From Colwellia sp. M166 (lineage in GTDB: Bacteria > Pseudomonadota > Gammaproteobacteria > Enterobacterales > Alteromonadaceae), in contig NZ_CP040755.1 of assembly GCF_024585285.1 (NCBI RefSeq), positions 2,232,001-2,296,000 on the forward strand: a stretch of 64,000 bases of DNA, read 5' to 3'. Below, in pieces: positions 20,073-27,778 of the stretch; position 1 is the stretch's first letter; each line of letters begins with the position of its first letter. A program made the translations under genes and the position numbers. Below the pieces are notes generated by a model. The model worked only from the letters and a program-made list of their open reading frames with translations, made no database searches and was not told the DNA's origin.

Positions 20073-20100
20073 AGCAGATAGTCAATCAGGGCTATCTGCT
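20073..20100 (+). terminator. Hairpin after the VOC gene
   Basis: Perfect 9-bp repeat AGCAGATAG/CTATCTGCT (20073-20081 and 20092-20100) with a 10-base loop, 12 bases past the stop. There is no T-run, so it may be a processing or Rho-associated 3' end. Confidence 0.5.
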
Positions 20101-20149
20101 GCTTCGCTGTTATTAACCATTTTGTAGAAATATTTATCATGACAGCACT

Positions 20150-20283
20150 AGCTTTGCCAGGCTAGCACTATGTTGCATTATTGATTTTGACAACGAAATA
20201 ACTATTCCCTTATTGAAATCAATATCGCGGCCTGTAAGCCTTTTAAAATCACCCTTCGGGAGCAAACTTAACAGACTTGGTAT
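20150..20283 (-). repeat. Diverged one-ended copy of the ATACCAA-type interspersed repeat
   Basis: Read on the minus strand from 20283 this begins ATACCAAGTC and continues TTAAGTTTG.TCCC, then AGGGTGATTTTAAAAG and CTTACAGGCC, matching the first 90 bases or so of the 37826-38082 element with scattered changes and a small gap. The opposite inverted end is not found near 20150, so the left limit is approximate. A 79-codon minus-strand frame (20137-20376) running through it is a by-product of the repeat, not a convincing gene. Confidence 0.65.
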
Positions 20284-20504
20284 AACGAAGGCTTTCGTAT
20301 AAAAACACAGATAAAAACACCGTCTATTTGCCACTTTTATTGTCAAACATCGACCATTATCATTTAAGAGGAACAATTAAATTACATTTATTAACAAAAA
20401 TATTACATTTAAAAACAAGCACTTGTTAATTATTCGACTTTAGTACAAGAAACAATCGAAAAAAATAGCTTGCTGCTTTGGCAAAGTCACGTAAAGTATG
20501 GGTC

Positions 20505-20846
20505 AGCTACTTTAGTAGCAGCATACAAAACGGACAATTTTTGCACGGAAAGCAATAAGCGTTATATACGCAGCAAATAATTAAAAATACGGATAGTTTA
20601 CTAATACTCAGGAAGAGTGCTGAAGTAATTTGCCCATAGAGGGCGTTAAGGATAAACCAAGAAAGTGTCAGGACGACCGAAAAAAATAAATTTAAGCACG
20701 GAAGTGACTATAATAATATTGGAAACTGTCAAATTCACAAGGACTGTACCAAAAGGCTAGGATAGCCCCTTAAAATCGGAATTATATGTTTGGCTTATGC
20801 CACATTTCATCCAAAAGCGACGTTATTAACGTCGCTTTTTTTCTTT
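20505..20846 (+). ncRNA. csrC: CsrB/CsrC-family sRNA sequestering CsrA
   Basis: Gene-free stretch with eleven GGA motifs in 250 bases (at 20532, 20547, 20591, 20611, 20650, 20671, 20700, 20721, 20741, 20760 and 20778), many as AGGA, CGGA or AAGGA/C flanked by short complementary bases, then a strong terminator at 20813-20842. Repeated GGA loops titrating the RNA-binding regulator CsrA are the hallmark of CsrB/C/RsmZ RNAs. Position is a second line of evidence: in E. coli csrC lies directly upstream of yihI, and here yihI starts 65 bases after the terminator. The 5' end is a guess near the hairpin GCTAC-TTTA-GTAGC (20506-20519). A csrB rather than csrC name is equally possible. Confidence 0.87.
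20813..20842 (+). terminator. Rho-independent terminator of the Csr-family sRNA
   Basis: 13-bp arms AAAAGCGACGTTA (20813-20825) and TAACGTCGCTTTT (20827-20839) with seven consecutive T at 20836-20842. Confidence 0.92.
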
Positions 20847-20911
20847 CTATCGCGGTTTAGCGTGGAATGTCGTAAAATAGTGATAATTGTTCATTAGCAA
20901 AAGTTATAACT

Positions 20912-21493
20912 ATGTCTCGTACTAAAAAATCCCGCAAGCCGGGCACAGGCTCAAGTGGCATCCTTAAAGATGACAAAAAAAAATTAGTGACCCCTACCCC
21001 TCGAAAAACAAAGAAAAAAAATGGCAAAGAGGCCGGTAATCGCCAAAAAGAAGCCAGCCCTAAAATCATCAACGGACAAAACTCATCAGCAAACAAAGAT
21101 CCGCGTATTGGCAATAAAACGCCTATTGCTCTAGGCAAGCTTGTTGCTGCTCCGAGCAAAACCAAAGCGCCTAAACCAGCAAAAGTCATGCAAGATAACT
21201 CACCTATCGCAGCCATTCGCGCTGTGGAAGCGAGTGAGTCTTTAGAAGATCAGTTAAGCCGTATTGAACAAGATGTCAGGTTGCTTGAAATACTTGAAAA
21301 GCAAGACGATGACATAGCATTAACGGCTGAAGATGTTAATTATTACAATGAATTAATGGCACAGCATGAAAAAATCAGTCAAGCATTAGGCCTTGATGAT
21401 GAAGATGAGATAATAGCACCGGTTAAACACTCAGACTCTGAAGATGATTTATGGGACAAATTTGATAACAGTGACTTATCAAAGTTTGAATAG
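20912..21493 (+). CDS. yihI: Der GTPase-activating protein YihI
   Basis: Stimulates the GTPase Der (EngA) and thereby modulates late 50S ribosome assembly. 193 residues. The lysine/arginine-rich N-terminal half (SRTKKSRKPGTG, then PRKTKKKNGKEAGNR) and DPRIGNKTPIALG are the family signature; the C-terminal half is acidic and helical (DQLSRIEQDVRLLEILEKQ), as in E. coli YihI. It sits between a Csr-family sRNA and hemN, the enterobacterial arrangement. DUF2489 follows after 9 bases. Confidence 0.93.
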   Translation: MSRTKKSRKPGTGSSGILKDDKKKLVTPTPRKTKKKNGKEAGNRQKEASPKIINGQNSSANKDPRIGNKTPIALGKLVAAPSKTKAPKPAKVMQDNSPIAAIRAVEASESLEDQLSRIEQDVRLLEILEKQDDDIALTAEDVNYYNELMAQHEKISQALGLDDEDEIIAPVKHSDSEDDLWDKFDNSDLSKFE

Positions 21494-21502
21494 GTAGCTT
21501 TA

Positions 21503-21994
21503 ATGTTTTCAAATCCTTGGATATATCTCGCGCTATTAGCCATGGTGATTATTGGCGTGCTGGCAGCAGTGGCAACTAAGTTATTAAGTCAATTAAAACA
21601 GCAAACGCTGGAACAAGAGCAAAAAAAAGCCGCACAACAACAAGCGCTACAGCAGCATGATAAGAAAATCATCGCTAGCGTCATTATTATTGTGCGTGCA
21701 ATGAAAGAAGCACAATGTGATTTTGCTGAAGGCTGTTGGCGTTTGAGTGTCTTGCTTGATTCATTAAAATTAAGCCAAGATTTAAATCTGCAATTTCCTG
21801 CGGTATTTAAATTTTATGAAGGGATTAAGCATATGCCTATTCTAGCTGAACGTAAAAAGCTAGATAAGCGAACCCGCATGAAGCTTGATCTTGAACGCAT
21901 GAAGCTTGAAGCAGAGCTGGCGGAAGATATTCGCCGTGATATTGCATTACTGCACCAATACGCTAATGAACGTAACAGCATGTTGAGTCAATAA
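21503..21994 (+). CDS. DUF2489-family membrane-anchored protein
   Basis: 163 residues. One N-terminal membrane helix (about 5-27, WIYLALLAMVIIGVLAAVAT), then a glutamine/lysine-rich coiled coil (LSQLKQQTLEQEQKKAAQQQ) and the conserved DUF2489 part (AMKEAQCDFAEGCWRLSVLL, RKKLDKRTRMKLDLERMKLE). Probably bound to the inner membrane facing the cytoplasm. Nine bases after yihI, so co-transcribed; function unknown. Confidence 0.85.
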   Translation: MFSNPWIYLALLAMVIIGVLAAVATKLLSQLKQQTLEQEQKKAAQQQALQQHDKKIIASVIIIVRAMKEAQCDFAEGCWRLSVLLDSLKLSQDLNLQFPAVFKFYEGIKHMPILAERKKLDKRTRMKLDLERMKLEAELAEDIRRDIALLHQYANERNSMLSQ

Positions 21995-22118
21995 TAGTAT
22001 TTGCATAAAAATCTGCTTATTTTTATGTTATTACGCTAGCAGCATAATATAGTTAAATATTATAAAATCGCTTTAAGTATCTCAAGCAGTTGTTATACAA
22101 GAATAAAACAAAATAAAA

Positions 22119-22132
22119 TTGACATAAGTCAC
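22119..22132. promoter_or_regulatory. FNR/CRP-like site upstream of hemN
   Basis: TTGACATAAGTCAC is one mismatch from the symmetric TTGAC-N4-GTCAA and near the FNR consensus TTGAT-N4-ATCAA, 86 bases before hemN, an FNR-regulated gene in E. coli. TTGATCAA (22155-22162) and a TATAAT (22184-22189) lie between it and the start. The spacing to that -10 is not a classic class II position, so the assignment is tentative. Confidence 0.4.
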
Positions 22133-22217
22133 AATAAAGCCGTCAGCATTGCGCTTGATCAATGTTTAGGCGGCTAGTTTATCTATAATAGCGTCAAATT
22201 GGTAAACGGGAAGACTC

Positions 22218-23588
22218 ATGCAAGCAACTCAATTTTTCGATAGCGCGCTATTAAAGAAATATAACACTAGTGGTCCACGATATACTTCATATCCAACGGC
22301 ATTAGAGTTTCATGATCAATTCAAACACGAACATCTAGTACAAGCGATTGAAGCCTCACCTAACCGTGAATTGTCTTTGTATGTGCATATTCCTTTTTGT
22401 CATAGCCTTTGTTACTACTGCGGTTGCAATAAAGTTATCACCCGTCATCGTGATAAAGCAGATACTTACCTTGAATTTCTTGCAGAAGAAATAGCCTCTC
22501 GCGCACCATTATTTAAAGATTACACCGTTAAACAATTACATTGGGGTGGTGGTACTCCAAGCTTTTTACGACACGAACAAATAACCAAACTAGTTGAACT
22601 ACTAAAAGAAAAATTTACTTTTGCAGAGCAAGTAGAAATGAGTATCGAAATCGATCCTCGTGAAATTGAAATGAATCTAGCAGAGCACCTTTATAGCTTA
22701 GGCTTCAATCGTTTAAGCATTGGTGTGCAAGACATTGATCAGAAAGTTCAAGAAACCATCAATCGAGTACAGTCTACTGAGTTCATTGAAAACTTTATTG
22801 CCCATGCAAAAAAAGTTGGCTTTAAATCAATTAATATTGATTTAATCTACGGCCTGCCACACCAAAATATCGACACCTTTACTCGTACCTTAAATAAAGC
22901 CCATGAAATGGATGTCGACCGAATTTCACTATTTAGTTACGCCCACATTCCGTCTCGCTTTGCTGCCCAGCGTAAGTTAAGAGACGAATGGTTACCAAGT
23001 GTTGATGAAAAGTTTGCCTTAATGAAACTCGCTATCGAAAAGCTTTGCGATTTTGGCTATGATTTTATCGGTATGGATCACTTCGCTAAACCTGAAGATG
23101 AATTATCAATAGCCCAAAAAGCGGGAAATTTACACCGTAACTTCCAAGGTTACACCACTAAAGGCGGCTGCGACCTTTTAGGTTTAGGTGTATCATCTAT
23201 TAGTGCTATTGGTAACAGTTTCAGTCAGAATACCAAAGAACTACAAGACTATTACAAAGCCATTGATACTCAAGCTCATGCCCATGTAAAAGGCGTCAGT
23301 TTATCCACCGATGATATTATTCGCGGTGAAGTTATTCGTGAATTAATGTGTAATCTTTATCTTGATAAAAATAAAATCAATGAAAAATTTGCCATTGATT
23401 TTGACCAGTATTTTGCCGAAGATTTGCCATCGCTAACCACCTTCATTAATGACGGCCTAATAACCAATAGCGCTGATGAAATCAAAGTGAATCAAAAAGC
23501 CAGATTATTAATACGTAATATTTGTATGAGTTTTGATGCTTATATGAAGCAACATTTAAATAAACAACGCTTTTCTCGCGTTATTTAA
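22218..23588 (+). CDS. hemN: Oxygen-independent coproporphyrinogen III oxidase HemN
   Basis: Radical-SAM enzyme that decarboxylates coproporphyrinogen III to protoporphyrinogen IX without oxygen; cytoplasmic, haem pathway. 456 residues, the full family length. The cluster motif YVHIPFCHSLCYYCGC carries C61, C65 and C68 plus the neighbouring HemN-specific Cys; HWGGGTPSFL and IDLIYGLPHQ are further SAM/TIM-barrel signatures. Start ATG 22218 follows a GGGAAG site by about 6 bases. Its stop overlaps the stop of the convergent DUF1285 gene by four bases. Confidence 0.96.
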   Translation: MQATQFFDSALLKKYNTSGPRYTSYPTALEFHDQFKHEHLVQAIEASPNRELSLYVHIPFCHSLCYYCGCNKVITRHRDKADTYLEFLAEEIASRAPLFKDYTVKQLHWGGGTPSFLRHEQITKLVELLKEKFTFAEQVEMSIEIDPREIEMNLAEHLYSLGFNRLSIGVQDIDQKVQETINRVQSTEFIENFIAHAKKVGFKSINIDLIYGLPHQNIDTFTRTLNKAHEMDVDRISLFSYAHIPSRFAAQRKLRDEWLPSVDEKFALMKLAIEKLCDFGYDFIGMDHFAKPEDELSIAQKAGNLHRNFQGYTTKGGCDLLGLGVSSISAIGNSFSQNTKELQDYYKAIDTQAHAHVKGVSLSTDDIIRGEVIRELMCNLYLDKNKINEKFAIDFDQYFAEDLPSLTTFINDGLITNSADEIKVNQKARLLIRNICMSFDAYMKQHLNKQRFSRVI

Positions 23589-24133
23589 TGCTCTAAAGCT
23601 CCTAAGCTAAATCGATGTTCGGCACTGTAAAAACATAATTCAGTGCCGTTTTTATTGCTTTCTTCTTTGGCCAGATCAACCCACTGATAGTATACATTAC
23701 GATGCACTTTGGCGGGTAAGTTGCGCCTAACGGTAACATATAAACCACCATCTTCCCTGAGTTCTAACGGGTGTTCCGCGCTTAAAATAAAGCTGTCATC
23801 TAAATTACTGCTAACTTGCATTAAGGTTTTTTCTTCATCCAGCCATTGCCACTGAGTAATCAAAAATGGCGCATCTTCGACAACAATACCAATTTTTTCA
23901 ACTGGCGTTACTAAAAAGTATTTTTCTGCTTCTTTTTTTAAAACTGAAGCAAAGAGCTTAACTAAAGATAAACGCTTAAATATCGTGCCGTTATAAAACC
24001 AGCTACCATCTGACTTTATAACTAAATCAATATCACCACAAAAAGGTGGATCCCATAATTCAACCGGCGGCATTTTTTTCTCATTGCTTTGCGCAGTGTT
24101 AAGGATTTGTGCAGAAATGCTTTCTAACGACAT
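23585..24133 (-). CDS. DUF1285-family protein
   Basis: 182-residue soluble protein of the DUF1285 family. Recognisable core: PPVELWDPPFCGDIDLVIKS, GSWFYNGTIFKRLSLVKLFA, SVLKKEAEKYFLVTPVEKIG and VEDAPFLI. The structure of a relative shows a PH-like/barrel fold, but no function is established. Tail-to-tail with hemN with a four-base overlap. Confidence 0.88.
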   Translation of the reverse strand: MSLESISAQILNTAQSNEKKMPPVELWDPPFCGDIDLVIKSDGSWFYNGTIFKRLSLVKLFASVLKKEAEKYFLVTPVEKIGIVVEDAPFLITQWQWLDEEKTLMQVSSNLDDSFILSAEHPLELREDGGLYVTVRRNLPAKVHRNVYYQWVDLAKEESNKNGTELCFYSAEHRFSLGALEH

Positions 24134-24424
24134 ATAACTACCTTCTATAGGGCTTTAACTAATATTAGCAAGTAAACGATAAAACTTCGAATGGAAACTC
24201 TCAGATAAATTAGCTGTACGACTAGCGTTAAGCAAAGCGTCAATCTCGATAATATTTTGTCTATTTATTATAAAGTTAGTAAACACCCTTTTACTTATGT
24301 ATATATATTTATAAATACCGCATATTTATTAAAAATAATATGTGATTCGTTAATATAAATAATACCACGGCAATATATTAGTTAAAAATAGTGCTGTACA
24401 GTTCATAATTTAGGTGACCTTTTG

Positions 24425-26449
24425 ATGTATAAGTTTAAAAAGATTAATCATAAACTAATTTTTTCCTTTCTTGCTCTTTCGCTACTTCCTCTAATCATAT
24501 TTGCATTTTTTAGCATCAATATGGCAAAAACGTCCATGCAACAGCATGCTTTCGATCAATTAGAGTCGATAAAAAGCGTCAAAAAAACACAATTGACAAA
24601 CTATATTTCAGCTCTAAAAGCCAGTTTACTGATACTCGATAGTGATCCTTATACTGCAATAGCATTAGAGAAATTTTCTGCAGCAACACTAAGCACAGGT
24701 ATCAATGGAAAAGAGTGGCAACAGCTAGAACAACAATATGGACCACATCTAAAAAGTATCAATAAAATTAACGCTTGGTACGATTTATTCCTGATTGATT
24801 TAAAGGGTAACATTGTTTTTAGCGCGGCTAAAGAGTCTGATTTAGGCATGAATATCGGCAATTCAACACTTGCCAACAGCAGCATAAATGACGCTTTTAT
24901 AAAAGCCCAACGTAGCGATATTGGCATACTGACTATTAGTGATTTCAAACCTTATCCGCCATCAAATAATGAACCTGCAGCTTTTATAATGGCCAAAAAA
25001 TATGATATCAATGGTTCCCATATTGGCTATATCGCCCTGCAATTCCCAAGCAATAAAGTTAATGAGATTATGCAGCAGCGCGATGGCATGGGTGTCACAG
25101 GTGAAGCCTATTTAGTTGGAGAAGATAAACGCATGCGTTCAGATTCATTTCTTGATCCTAAAGGCCACTCCATTATCGCTTCATTCTCTGGTACTATTGC
25201 TGAAAATGGTGTCGATACTAAAGCTGTAGAGCGTGCATTTAAAGGCGAATCTGCTAATGAGATAATTAATGACTATAATGGTAATTCTGTATTGTCGTCA
25301 TTTACTACTTTCAATTTAGGTACGTTTCAATGGGCTTTAATAGCTGAAATTGATGAATCTGAAGCTTTCGCTACCGCTAACGCACTGATAAAAATATCGA
25401 CAATGATCATAATCATTGCATCCATCATTATTACCTTTATTGGCTTATTCATTGCCAAAAATATTAGCACATCAATCGTATTATCAGTTCAAGCTGCACA
25501 ATACGTGTCATCGGGTGACTTAACCCACACCATTGAAGTAAATCAAAGTGATGAACTGGGTTTATTACAACAAGCTATGCGTGACATGACTATTCGTTTA
25601 AAAGCTATGATCGAACATATTTCAGCTTCTGCAGAGCAACAAGCAGCAGCTTCACAAGAACTCTCTAGCATCACAGCGCAAACTGACCAGAATGTCAGAC
25701 GCCAACGTCAAGCAACCGATCAGGTTGCAACCGCTATTAACGAAATGAGCGCCTCTATAGATGAAGTCACCAGTAGAACATCGGAGGCATCTGATGCTGC
25801 TGACAACTCTAAGCTGCTGGTTAACACTAGCTCATTAACCATTAATGAAACTATCGAGCAAATCAAAGCGCTGTCAGTTGGCATACTCGATTCAAAAACC
25901 TTAATCGATGAAGTACAAGAAGGCACTGCCAACATTGTCAATATTCTCGTGGTTATTAAGGGGATTGCCGATCAAACCAACTTATTAGCACTCAATGCTG
26001 CTATCGAAGCTGCTCGTGCTGGTGAACAAGGTAGAGGCTTTGCTGTTGTTGCGGATGAAGTACGAACACTTGCACAAAACACGCAAAAATCTACCATTGA
26101 AATAGAAACCATGATCCAATCATTGGAAAGCAAAGTCAGCCGAGCAACGACATCAATGAATGTCGGTAGTGAACAAGCTAAGCAAATTGTTGATAGAACT
26201 CATGAAGTAACGCGCTCATTATCTGAAGTTGAAGCATCAGTGTCTCTCATTTCCGATATGAATATTCAAATTGCGACTGCTACACAACAACAAAGTGAAG
26301 TCGCACGAGATATTAGCCAACAAGCCGTGGAAATTAGCGATATCTCCGTTGAAACTGGTGATAGTGCCCAAGAAATTTCAGCGGCAAGTGATGAGTTGGC
26401 AAAACTTGCGGCTGATTTATCTGATCAAGTAAAAACATTTAAAATATAA
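24425..26449 (+). CDS. Methyl-accepting chemotaxis protein with periplasmic dCache sensor
   Basis: 674 residues. TM1 about 11-32, a large periplasmic Cache-type ligand domain (about 35-320; [20 protein letters not shown] and [17 protein letters not shown] are typical dCache strands), TM2 about 325-346, HAMP (to about 400), then the cytoplasmic coiled coil with hairpin tip [20 protein letters not shown] followed by [10 protein letters not shown]. It should signal to CheA/CheW; the ligand is unknown. ATG 24425 is preferred over the preceding TTG because AGGTGA ends seven bases upstream. No C-terminal CheR/CheB pentapeptide is present. Single gene. Confidence 0.94.
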   Translation: MYKFKKINHKLIFSFLALSLLPLIIFAFFSINMAKTSMQQHAFDQLESIKSVKKTQLTNYISALKASLLILDSDPYTAIALEKFSAATLSTGINGKEWQQLEQQYGPHLKSINKINAWYDLFLIDLKGNIVFSAAKESDLGMNIGNSTLANSSINDAFIKAQRSDIGILTISDFKPYPPSNNEPAAFIMAKKYDINGSHIGYIALQFPSNKVNEIMQQRDGMGVTGEAYLVGEDKRMRSDSFLDPKGHSIIASFSGTIAENGVDTKAVERAFKGESANEIINDYNGNSVLSSFTTFNLGTFQWALIAEIDESEAFATANALIKISTMIIIIASIIITFIGLFIAKNISTSIVLSVQAAQYVSSGDLTHTIEVNQSDELGLLQQAMRDMTIRLKAMIEHISASAEQQAAASQELSSITAQTDQNVRRQRQATDQVATAINEMSASIDEVTSRTSEASDAADNSKLLVNTSSLTINETIEQIKALSVGILDSKTLIDEVQEGTANIVNILVVIKGIADQTNLLALNAAIEAARAGEQGRGFAVVADEVRTLAQNTQKSTIEIETMIQSLESKVSRATTSMNVGSEQAKQIVDRTHEVTRSLSEVEASVSLISDMNIQIATATQQQSEVARDISQQAVEISDISVETGDSAQEISAASDELAKLAADLSDQVKTFKI

Positions 26450-26472
26450 TTTAAAAATATACTAAGCAGTGG

Positions 26473-26526
26473 CTAGCAAATATATTTAGGACTGAGCCTT
26501 TTATTTAGTGCTGAAATATTTGCTAG
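26473..26526. repeat. 11-bp inverted repeat downstream of the chemoreceptor gene
   Basis: CTAGCAAATAT (26473-26483) and its exact complement (26516-26526) are separated by 32 bases, 23 bases after the chemoreceptor stop. It could be an mRNA 3' structure or a small palindromic repeat; there is no T-run. Confidence 0.5.
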
Positions 26527-26593
26527 TATTGTTGATAATTGCTTCTGAGCAACAAAAAAGTAAAGAAAAGCCGTCTCAAAGAAGATATTTTCC

Positions 26594-26623
26594 TTGTCAA
26601 TAAGCTAACAAATGCAATATACT
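26594..26623 (+). promoter_or_regulatory. Sigma-70 promoter of tRNA-His
   Basis: TTGTCA (26594-26599), 18-base spacer, TATACT (26618-26623), then a GC-rich discriminator CTCCGCGCC, the arrangement of stringently controlled stable-RNA promoters. It lies about 40 bases before the mature tRNA 5' end. Confidence 0.75.
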
Positions 26624-26662
26624 CTCCGCGCCTTACTACAAGGCGTTTTAAGTAAGTTCAGT

Positions 26663-26739
26663 GGTGGCTATAGCTCAGTTGGTAGAGCCCCGGATTGTGA
26701 TTCCGGTTGTCGAGGGTTCAAGTCCCTTTAGCCACCCCA
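26663..26739 (+). tRNA. tRNA-His (GTG anticodon)
   Basis: Complete cloverleaf with the histidine-specific extra G at -1 (26663), acceptor GTGGCTA/TAGCCAC, D-arm GCTCAGTTGGTAGAGC, anticodon GTG at 26697-26699, T-arm with GGGTTCAAGTCCC, and encoded CCA (26737-26739). Its 3' half from 26693 is duplicated perfectly at 30298-30350, marking it as the integration target of the adjacent element. Confidence 0.97.
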
Positions 26740-26745
26740 TCTTTT
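26693..26745 (+). repeat. Left attachment-site repeat within tRNA-His
   Basis: 53 bases identical to 30298-30350, running from the anticodon stem through the CCA end and six further bases (TCTTTT after CCA). It is the left end of the inserted element and keeps the tRNA gene intact. Confidence 0.93.
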
Positions 26746-27146
26746 ATACACCCTCGAAAAATCCTTAGACCATCCATCAGTTCAATAGGCATGCGGTATT
26801 TAGCTACTTATTCCTTTATCTCATTTTACTTTTTTATACACTAAATCTTAGATAAAACATCGTAAGCGTCCGGCAAAGAGCATCTAAACAATGTGCCGAG
26901 TTCAAGTTAAGTTACTTCAAACAATTATTTCCCTTAGATTTCTGTAGCTCATACTGATAGCCGAATATTTAATTCGTCTGTCTGTTAAGTTTGTTTGAGG
27001 TAAGTAATTTATTAAGCTTTGAATTTATTGGTGTAATGACCTCTGAGTTTTAATGGACTATTTGCTTTAGCTAGCCTCTGCCTATAAAAGGGCGTTTGGA
27101 CATGTTATTTTAAATAAACAACAATCTTAAATTTGAATTATGCGTG

Positions 27147-27162
27147 TATTATGCGCATAATA
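27147..27162. promoter_or_regulatory. Palindromic operator of parDE
   Basis: Perfect 16-bp palindrome TATTATGCGCATAATA, 28 bases before the parD ATG; the motif ATTATGCG recurs directly upstream at 27137-27144. ParD-type antitoxins autoregulate through such sites. A -10-like TAATAT overlaps its right end. Confidence 0.7.
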
Positions 27163-27189
27163 TAAACATTAAATGATGGAGTGTTAATT

Positions 27190-27477
27190 ATGAATATTAC
27201 TTTAGGCAAAGAGTTCGAACGAAGAATTACTGAAAAAGTGTCTGATGGTTTATATACCTCAGCAAGTGAAGTGATCCGTGATGGATTAAGGCTGTTGTTT
27301 GAGAAAGACGTTGCTAAAAACAAGCAACTTGAGATCTTACGAGAAGAAGTAGCGAAAGGTTTTGAACAATTAACTGCTGGCGAATCATCAAAGCACAGCG
27401 TAATGGATATCTTTGAACAAGCCTCCCTTGCAGTAGATAGTAAGTCTACAAGTAAGAATACCAATGTCGAACTATAG
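27190..27477 (+). CDS. parD: ParD-like antitoxin (CopG/RHH family)
   Basis: 95 residues from ATG 27190, eight bases after GGAG; the GTG at 27181 is part of that site. Ribbon-helix-helix N-terminus (MNITLGKEFERRITEKVSDG) and the ParD signature YTSASEVIRDGLRLLFEKD, then a charged C-terminal tail that should bind the toxin. It overlaps parE by 14 bases, the normal antitoxin-first layout. Part of the tRNA-His element. Confidence 0.92.
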   Translation: MNITLGKEFERRITEKVSDGLYTSASEVIRDGLRLLFEKDVAKNKQLEILREEVAKGFEQLTAGESSKHSVMDIFEQASLAVDSKSTSKNTNVEL

Positions 27478-27754
27478 GTTATCTCCTTTAGCCGAAGAGG
27501 ATTTATTCAAAATAATTTCAACAACCATTGAATCTTGGGGAAGTACACAGGCAAAATTTTATGCTCAAACCATAGATGCGGCATTATTGAAACTAGCTCA
27601 ATACCCTGACTTCGGTAGAGAAAGAAATGATATTTATAATGGTGCTAGAAGCTTTCCTGTAGAAAAACATATTGTGTTTTATCAAGTCAGTGATAACGGT
27701 ATTGATGTTGCTCGTATTCTTCATCAACGTATGGATCTCTCAAAACATTTCTAA
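27464..27754 (+). CDS. parE: ParE-like toxin (RelE/ParE superfamily)
   Basis: 96 residues. SNYRLSPLAEEDLFKIISTT, the helical pair to about residue 50, YPDFGRERNDI and the C-terminal strands FPVEKHIVFYQV and VARILHQRMDLSKHF are ParE family features; ParE toxins inhibit DNA gyrase. The frame is intact with no visible damage. In a small element without an integrase the pair would act as an addiction module that resists loss. Confidence 0.92.
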   Translation: MSNYRLSPLAEEDLFKIISTTIESWGSTQAKFYAQTIDAALLKLAQYPDFGRERNDIYNGARSFPVEKHIVFYQVSDNGIDVARILHQRMDLSKHF

Positions 27755-27778
27755 TCGTATTTTGGTAAGGTTATAAGC

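Noticed and set aside
20137..20376. 79-codon minus-strand frame as a gene
   Set aside because: It runs through the degenerate interspersed repeat, has no ribosome-binding site and no known family.
20857..21216. 119-codon minus-strand frame over yihI
   Set aside because: Antisense of the Lys-rich yihI N-terminus, giving a Phe/Leu-rich shadow; yihI is clear by family and synteny.
26746..27189. Hidden or decayed integrase in the left part of the element
   Set aside because: No frame over about 60 codons on either strand and no tyrosine-recombinase motif could be read; too short for a recognisable remnant.
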